A DNA stretch of 64,000 nt, taken from the NCBI GenBank assembly GCA_003483745.1, contig DMYD01000010.1, positions 9,964-73,963 on the forward strand. Direction: 5' to 3'. The notes beneath the pieces were generated by a model. The model had not been told where the DNA came from. It saw nothing but the letters and a program-made list of their open reading frames with translations, and made no database searches. Made by a program: the position numbers and the translations under genes. This document shows, in pieces, positions 59,888 to 64,000 of this stretch; position 1 is the first letter of the stretch; every line of letters begins with the position of its first letter. The stretch comes from Roseburia sp. Its GTDB lineage: Bacteria; Bacillota; Clostridia; Lachnospirales; Lachnospiraceae.

Positions 59888-62791
59888 TTACTGTGCTGCT
59901 GTTTCGCTTACGGTCTGTACCGGTTCTTCTGCTGCGTCTTTTTTATATTTTTTGATCGTAAGAACCTCTAAGAAGATCACCAGTGCTCCAAAAATAATAT
60001 CGATCACGATCGCCAGAATCTGCCAGTTCATCAGACCTGTCTTTAAGTTTTCCGGATCATATGCACGGCTGTTTACAACTGTGTACATGATGTTTTTGGA
60101 TGCCTGACGCATTGCTTTTACACCTGTTGCACTTGTGGTATCTGTCACATGGTTGGTTTCCGTATCATATGCAACCAACATACAGTCTGTACCGCCACGG
60201 ATACCCATATCAGAATCCATGTATCCGTAAACACCAAAGTAATCGGTTAATACAAATCCACGGAAGCCCCACTCATCACGAAGTACGGTTGTCTGTAACG
60301 GGTAGGTTCCGCCTGCCCACTGTGTACCGATATAGTTGAAGGAGGACATGACTGCCTTTGCTCCACCTTCTTTTACTGCGATTTCAAAAGGTTTTAAGTA
60401 AATTTCACGAATTGCCTGCTCATTTGACCATGTACAGAGCATTCCGGTACGGTTTGTTTCCTGATCATTTAAAGCAAAATGTTTGATATATGCGTAAACA
60501 CCATATTTTTCAGCACCGATCACTGCATTTGCGGCCATTTTTCCGGAAAGGACACCATCTTCTGAATAATACTCAAAGTTACGTCCTGCAAATGCATTTC
60601 TGTGTGTGTTCATTGCCGGTGCATACCATCCGGAAACATCCATCTCGTCTGCCATCTTACCAATGCTCTCACCGAAAGAAAGTGCAAGATCTTTGTTCCA
60701 GGTATTTGCGATCATAACTGCGGACGGGAATCCAATGGAGCCTGTTCCTGTAAAGTTGTTGTTGATGGATGCAGGTCCGTCACAGTCAACGGTCATAACT
60801 TTTCCAACACTTGCAGCTGCAGATGTCTGATATCCGCCAAGAGCGATCATTGTATCCATATCGGAAACTGTCAGCTGGTCAAGCAGTGTATCCCATTTTT
60901 CATCATCATAGGAAAGGCCACGCATATCAGCAAGTGTCATTCCGTTTTTCGCGCCTGTTGTCGGCATTTCATCAGAATCATTGTTGTAATTGTTTGGATC
61001 ATAATTGCTGTTATTTAAGAACTCAGCTTTCTCATCCTCTGCTAATGTAAAGTTTGAAGGAGCTGCTGTTGCTTTTGCATAGTTTGCAAATCCATCTGCT
61101 CTTGAAAGGTATGTTACATCGCCTTCTGCATATGCAAACTGATTTGTTGCAGCTACATCATCGGTAGAACGTGCATTATTCTCATCATATACAACGGTAT
61201 CTGCAACACTTACGGTCTGTGATGCGATCGTATTGTGTGAATCAGAGTTGATAGAAATCTCATAGTCGCCAGCCTCTAATACATAACAGCCATTGCCGTA
61301 AGTATCATAGGAAGCCATATCTTCTTCTGCAAAACTTACTGTGATTGTCTGGGACTCACCCGGCTCTAACACATCTGTTTTTGCAAAATCGATCAGGTTT
61401 GCAGATGCTTTTTCAATTCCACCGTTTGTATATGGCGGATTATAATATACCTCTACCACATCTTTTCCTGCAGTAGTTCCATTGTTTGTTACTGTTACAT
61501 CAAAAGATACCTGACCGTCTGCTACGGTGATACCGCCCATTTTCTGTTCGAAGTCTGTGTAGGAAAGTCCGTATCCAAATGGGAACTGAACGGTCTTATC
61601 ATAGTCGATCAGACCTTCCACTGCTGCTGTCTCATAGAAACGATAGCCAACATAGATGCCTTCCACATAGTTGACAAAAGATGGAATTGTTGCTTCTTCT
61701 TCGCCTGTTCCGAAGTTTTTGGATGTAGCGGCAAACTCATCCATATTGTCATACAGAAAGTTTCCAAAATTGTTGTAAGTCGGTGTTGCTGTCAGATCAT
61801 ATACAAATGTATCGCTGGTTTTTCCGGACGGATTTACTGTACCGGCTACGACTGCACCGAGAGACTCAAATCCGGACTGGCCTGTTCCAGGACACCAGAT
61901 TGCACCCTTGATCTGTTTATAATCATTTAAAAATCCAAGTTCCATGGTGTTTGCACCGTTATATACAACAACGACATTGTCAAAGTTGGCACAAACAAGG
62001 TCTAACATATCTTTTTCTGTCTGGCTTAACTGTAAGTAATGCTCACCAGCTTCAAAATCTTTGTAGTTTTCAGAGTTATCTGTGTAAGTTACTTTGCTTA
62101 CATCAGTTGGAAGGTCTGCTCCCTCACCACCAACACGGGTAATCACTACCATCGCTGTGTCAGAAAACTCTTTTGCATTGTTCATCAGTTCAGTGCTGTA
62201 GGAATCTGCTGTCGGTTCCGGCAATGTCCAGTCCTGCGCCCACATACCAACTTCCGGTCTGTCCTCACGGTACGCTTTGTAGAAATCGGTCAGTTCTGTA
62301 TTGATCTTGTATCCGGCATCCTCAAGACCACCGAGAAGTGTTGTTGTCTCGTATGCATCGGATAATGCTCCGGATCCGGTACCACCATAACAAGGATTGG
62401 TGGATGCCCATCCAAATACATTGATATTCTGTGTGTTTGTAAGTGGCAGGATATTGTCTTCATTTTTTAATAAAACAATACCTTCATCTGCGATATCCTC
62501 GCAAAGTGCGGTTGCCTCATTTGAGGTTTCCTCTGTAATCGTACCATTACCCATTGCAAGTGAGATCATACTTGACATTGGAATAAAGCAGATCAGATTG
62601 ATAATCACAACTGCTGCCATAAGGAATGCGATCCATGCTTCCTTTCTCACCAGTTTCTTTACTGGTTTTTTCAATTTCATGCATGCCACAGTTACAATAA
62701 TTGCGATTGCCAGTGCAATGCCAAGCGCAATCAGGTATGGCTTACAGGAATTGAGAACGTTGATCACGTCATCCATGTTAATCGCTAACAT
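59888..62791 (-). CDS. Membrane-anchored glycoside hydrolase family 3 enzyme with permuted domain order
   Basis: 967 residues. Two helices near the N-terminus (about 15-35, 50-75) and one at the C-terminus (about 920-945) anchor it. The GH3 C-terminal alpha/beta domain comes first (ADEGIVLLKNEDNILPL, about 105-385), then a fibronectin-like domain (about 415-540), and only then the GH3 barrel (about 620-895) with DCDGPASIN, KHFALNDQETNR and the nucleophile Asp850 in VLTDYFG. Normal GH3 enzymes have the barrel first. The order is as in Ruminococcus albus BglA. Beta-glucosidase-type activity at the cell surface is likely. The leader is a twin of that at 10237. Confidence 0.93.
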   Translation of the reverse strand: MLAINMDDVINVLNSCKPYLIALGIALAIAIIVTVACMKLKKPVKKLVRKEAWIAFLMAAVVIINLICFIPMSSMISLAMGNGTITEETSNEATALCEDIADEGIVLLKNEDNILPLTNTQNINVFGWASTNPCYGGTGSGALSDAYETTTLLGGLEDAGYKINTELTDFYKAYREDRPEVGMWAQDWTLPEPTADSYSTELMNNAKEFSDTAMVVITRVGGEGADLPTDVSKVTYTDNSENYKDFEAGEHYLQLSQTEKDMLDLVCANFDNVVVVYNGANTMELGFLNDYKQIKGAIWCPGTGQSGFESLGAVVAGTVNPSGKTSDTFVYDLTATPTYNNFGNFLYDNMDEFAATSKNFGTGEEEATIPSFVNYVEGIYVGYRFYETAAVEGLIDYDKTVQFPFGYGLSYTDFEQKMGGITVADGQVSFDVTVTNNGTTAGKDVVEVYYNPPYTNGGIEKASANLIDFAKTDVLEPGESQTITVSFAEEDMASYDTYGNGCYVLEAGDYEISINSDSHNTIASQTVSVADTVVYDENNARSTDDVAATNQFAYAEGDVTYLSRADGFANYAKATAAPSNFTLAEDEKAEFLNNSNYDPNNYNNDSDEMPTTGAKNGMTLADMRGLSYDDEKWDTLLDQLTVSDMDTMIALGGYQTSAAASVGKVMTVDCDGPASINNNFTGTGSIGFPSAVMIANTWNKDLALSFGESIGKMADEMDVSGWYAPAMNTHRNAFAGRNFEYYSEDGVLSGKMAANAVIGAEKYGVYAYIKHFALNDQETNRTGMLCTWSNEQAIREIYLKPFEIAVKEGGAKAVMSSFNYIGTQWAGGTYPLQTTVLRDEWGFRGFVLTDYFGVYGYMDSDMGIRGGTDCMLVAYDTETNHVTDTTSATGVKAMRQASKNIMYTVVNSRAYDPENLKTGLMNWQILAIVIDIIFGALVIFLEVLTIKKYKKDAAEEPVQTVSETAAQ

Positions 62792-62884
62792 TTCTAAATC
62801 CTCCCTTGTTTTCCGAAGGAAAATGCAATTTTACAATGTAAAATTTATCTGCTGACGAGCAGAGGATTTTCCTCCCTTGTTTTC
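62792..62884 (-). promoter_or_regulatory. Structured 5' leader with duplicated Shine-Dalgarno sequence, second copy
   Basis: On the minus strand GAAAACAAGGGAGGAAAATCC (upstream SD copy, 62864-62884) and GGAAAACAAGGGAGGATT (working SD, ending near 62798) flank TCTGCT-CGTC-AGCAGA, AATTTTACA-T-TGTAAAATT and the arm ATTTTCCTTC. That arm can pair with GGAGGAAAAT of the first copy through a G-U pair, or with the following GGAAAA. Layout equals 10237-10325. Confidence 0.55.
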
Positions 62885-63005
62885 TTTATCCGTTTCGGAT
62901 CTTGTAACTGTATCCTACCACACCACACATCCTTTGGTAAAAATCTTCACAATCTGCACTTTTTTTGCATAAACTGTTTTGCATGTTGGAAGTTTTGAAC
63001 AAAAT

Positions 63006-63055
63006 AAACGCCATATTTTTATGCATTGTACACAAAACATGGCATTTACTATCAT
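63006..63055 (-). terminator. Possible terminator of the gene at 63074
   Basis: AAATGCCATG and TATGGCGTTT pair on the minus strand across a long loop, with a weak T-rich end. Confidence 0.35.
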
Positions 63056-63073
63056 CTTAATTACAATTCTAAA

Positions 63074-64000
63074 TTATTTTCCAATCAATACTTTCTTTCC
63101 CTCAAAAGCAAATCCGTAGTGTCTGATCTTCTCTTTTGGGATTCCTGCTGCAGTCAGTCCGGCGTCATAATTTTTTTCCCTGATCTGTTTTAAAGCGGCC
63201 TGCACCGTATCTTCTAATGTTTCTTCTTCATCTGCCTCATGGACTTTAAATTCCATCACGATTGCATTGTTTTTCTGGTCATGTGGAACCAGCATGATAT
63301 CATATCTGCCGTAGCCGCTCTCCCTGTTTGACCGCACATCATAAGAATCCCGCAGTTCCACTAAAAGTCCCAATACAAATCCGTGATAAAAACGCTCCGG
63401 CTGCGATCTTTTCGATGGATGGTTTCCGGTATCAAAGCTGCTGAAAGTTGTGAGTGCAATGTCGTTCATATAAATATTCATCTCTTTTAAGTTCCCTTTT
63501 AATAATGCCTCTATGAACTCATTATAGTTCGACATGGAATCATCAAACCAGCCTTTAAACATGTTAGAAAACATACTGTAAGTTTCCAGATTCGTGATAC
63601 GAAGATGATACCACGGTTCTAACAGCATACCTCGATATTCCACCTCTTCTGCTTTCAGGTAGCCCCCTGCAAGCAGCAGGCTCCAGATCGCATTTTTACT
63701 TTTATCAAGCTGGTTAAACACAATCTGTTCGTCAAATGTTACCACGATTTCTCTTTCCTGCAAAAGTTCCTCCATCCGTGTTTTAATGTCTGCCGATGCC
63801 GTCCGGATCAGTTTATTTACCAGACCGTTAGAACTTGTTGATGCCCAGTACGGACGAAACTGTTTTTTGTCCAGAAAATTAGTGATCGACCACGGATTAT
63901 AGATATCTTTATGCGTGCCGAAGGTAAATCCATCATACCATTTTTTTACCATCTCTTTCTGATCTGTCAGCTGATATTCCGCGAGAGCATCAAACACCTC
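63074..64000 (-). CDS. AAA-ATPase-like / PD-(D/E)XK nuclease-domain protein, 3' part (cut by window edge)
   Basis: The visible 308 residues continue past 64000, so the true start and the AAA ATPase N-terminal part are outside. What is seen matches the AAA-ATPase-like family: KKWYDGFTFG, DIYNPWSITNFL, YWASTSSNGLV. The C-terminal nuclease-fold domain has Asp233 (GRYDIML) and Glu249-Phe-Lys251 (VMEFKVHE), a complete PD-(D/E)XK site. These proteins occur in high copy in Bacteroidetes and Clostridia; role unknown. Intact within the window. Confidence 0.85.
   Translation of the reverse strand, partial: EVFDALAEYQLTDQKEMVKKWYDGFTFGTHKDIYNPWSITNFLDKKQFRPYWASTSSNGLVNKLIRTASADIKTRMEELLQEREIVVTFDEQIVFNQLDKSKNAIWSLLLAGGYLKAEEVEYRGMLLEPWYHLRITNLETYSMFSNMFKGWFDDSMSNYNEFIEALLKGNLKEMNIYMNDIALTTFSSFDTGNHPSKRSQPERFYHGFVLGLLVELRDSYDVRSNRESGYGRYDIMLVPHDQKNNAIVMEFKVHEADEEETLEDTVQAALKQIREKNYDAGLTAAGIPKEKIRHYGFAFEGKKVLIGK

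Noticed and set aside
1..64000. CRISPR arrays, tRNA or rRNA genes, prophage or IS transposases
   Set aside because: No regular spacer arrays, no tRNA TpsiC-arm patterns, no rRNA stretches and no transposase or phage proteins were seen by reading; tRNAscan-SE and an IS search would be needed to exclude them fully.

Overview
The window looks like chromosomal DNA of a gut Lachnospiraceae bacterium (Clostridia), most likely close to Roseburia or Agathobacter. The support is the SCIFF (six-cysteine) peptide with its radical SAM maturase, a pyrophosphate-type phosphofructokinase, a T-box leader on ileS, Gram-positive ribosome binding sites and sigma-A promoters, and surface glycosidases. This placement is inferred from gene content; no rRNA or tRNA gene was found. 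Most genes are on the minus strand. No prophage, insertion sequence, CRISPR array or conjugative module is visible.

Layout from low to high coordinates. 1-5.8 kb: the start of a secreted Thr/Glu-rich protein, a small conserved protein, ClpC, a cadherin-like membrane protein and a PflA-like radical SAM protein. 5.8-10 kb: PPi-type phosphofructokinase, then an acyltransferase / DUF6320 / esterase operon. 10-12 kb: two tandem secreted paralogues behind an unusual structured leader. 12-20 kb: glyA, DUF1294, secDF, the SCIFF maturase and peptide, a purine/uracil permease and a TIGR04086 membrane protein. 20-28 kb: an aldose epimerase-like gene, hemolysin III-like protein, a large secreted DUF5722/Fn3 protein with a Glu-Thr-Thr repeat tail, asnS and a trigger-factor-like lipoprotein. 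28-33 kb: a candidate nuclease-fold protein, azlC-azlD-lysA, a lytic transglycosylase and a MarR regulator. 33-38 kb: an S1-domain protein and a two-component system.

38-52 kb: ileS and glgP as one T-box-controlled unit, then M32 carboxypeptidase-HAD-DHH genes, ilvE, an ECF S component, a flavin reductase and a decayed Rpn-type gene. 52-59 kb: a TetR-controlled operon with an ECF transporter (S, T and fused A subunits) followed by two ABC exporter half-transporters. 59-64 kb: a membrane-anchored GH3 enzyme with swapped domain order, a GtrA-like protein, and the 3' part of an AAA-ATPase/PD-(D/E)XK protein cut by the window edge.

The least explained signals are in non-coding DNA. Two distant leaders (10237-10325 and 62792-62884), each before an exported-protein gene, share a duplicated Shine-Dalgarno sequence around an anti-SD hairpin and could form a translational switch. 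A family of long imperfect palindromes (19837-20154, 48007-48183, partial at 33370-33480) resembles a MITE. Several other nested palindromes sit between genes. Clear operator/promoter overlaps are visible for the MarR and TetR regulators.
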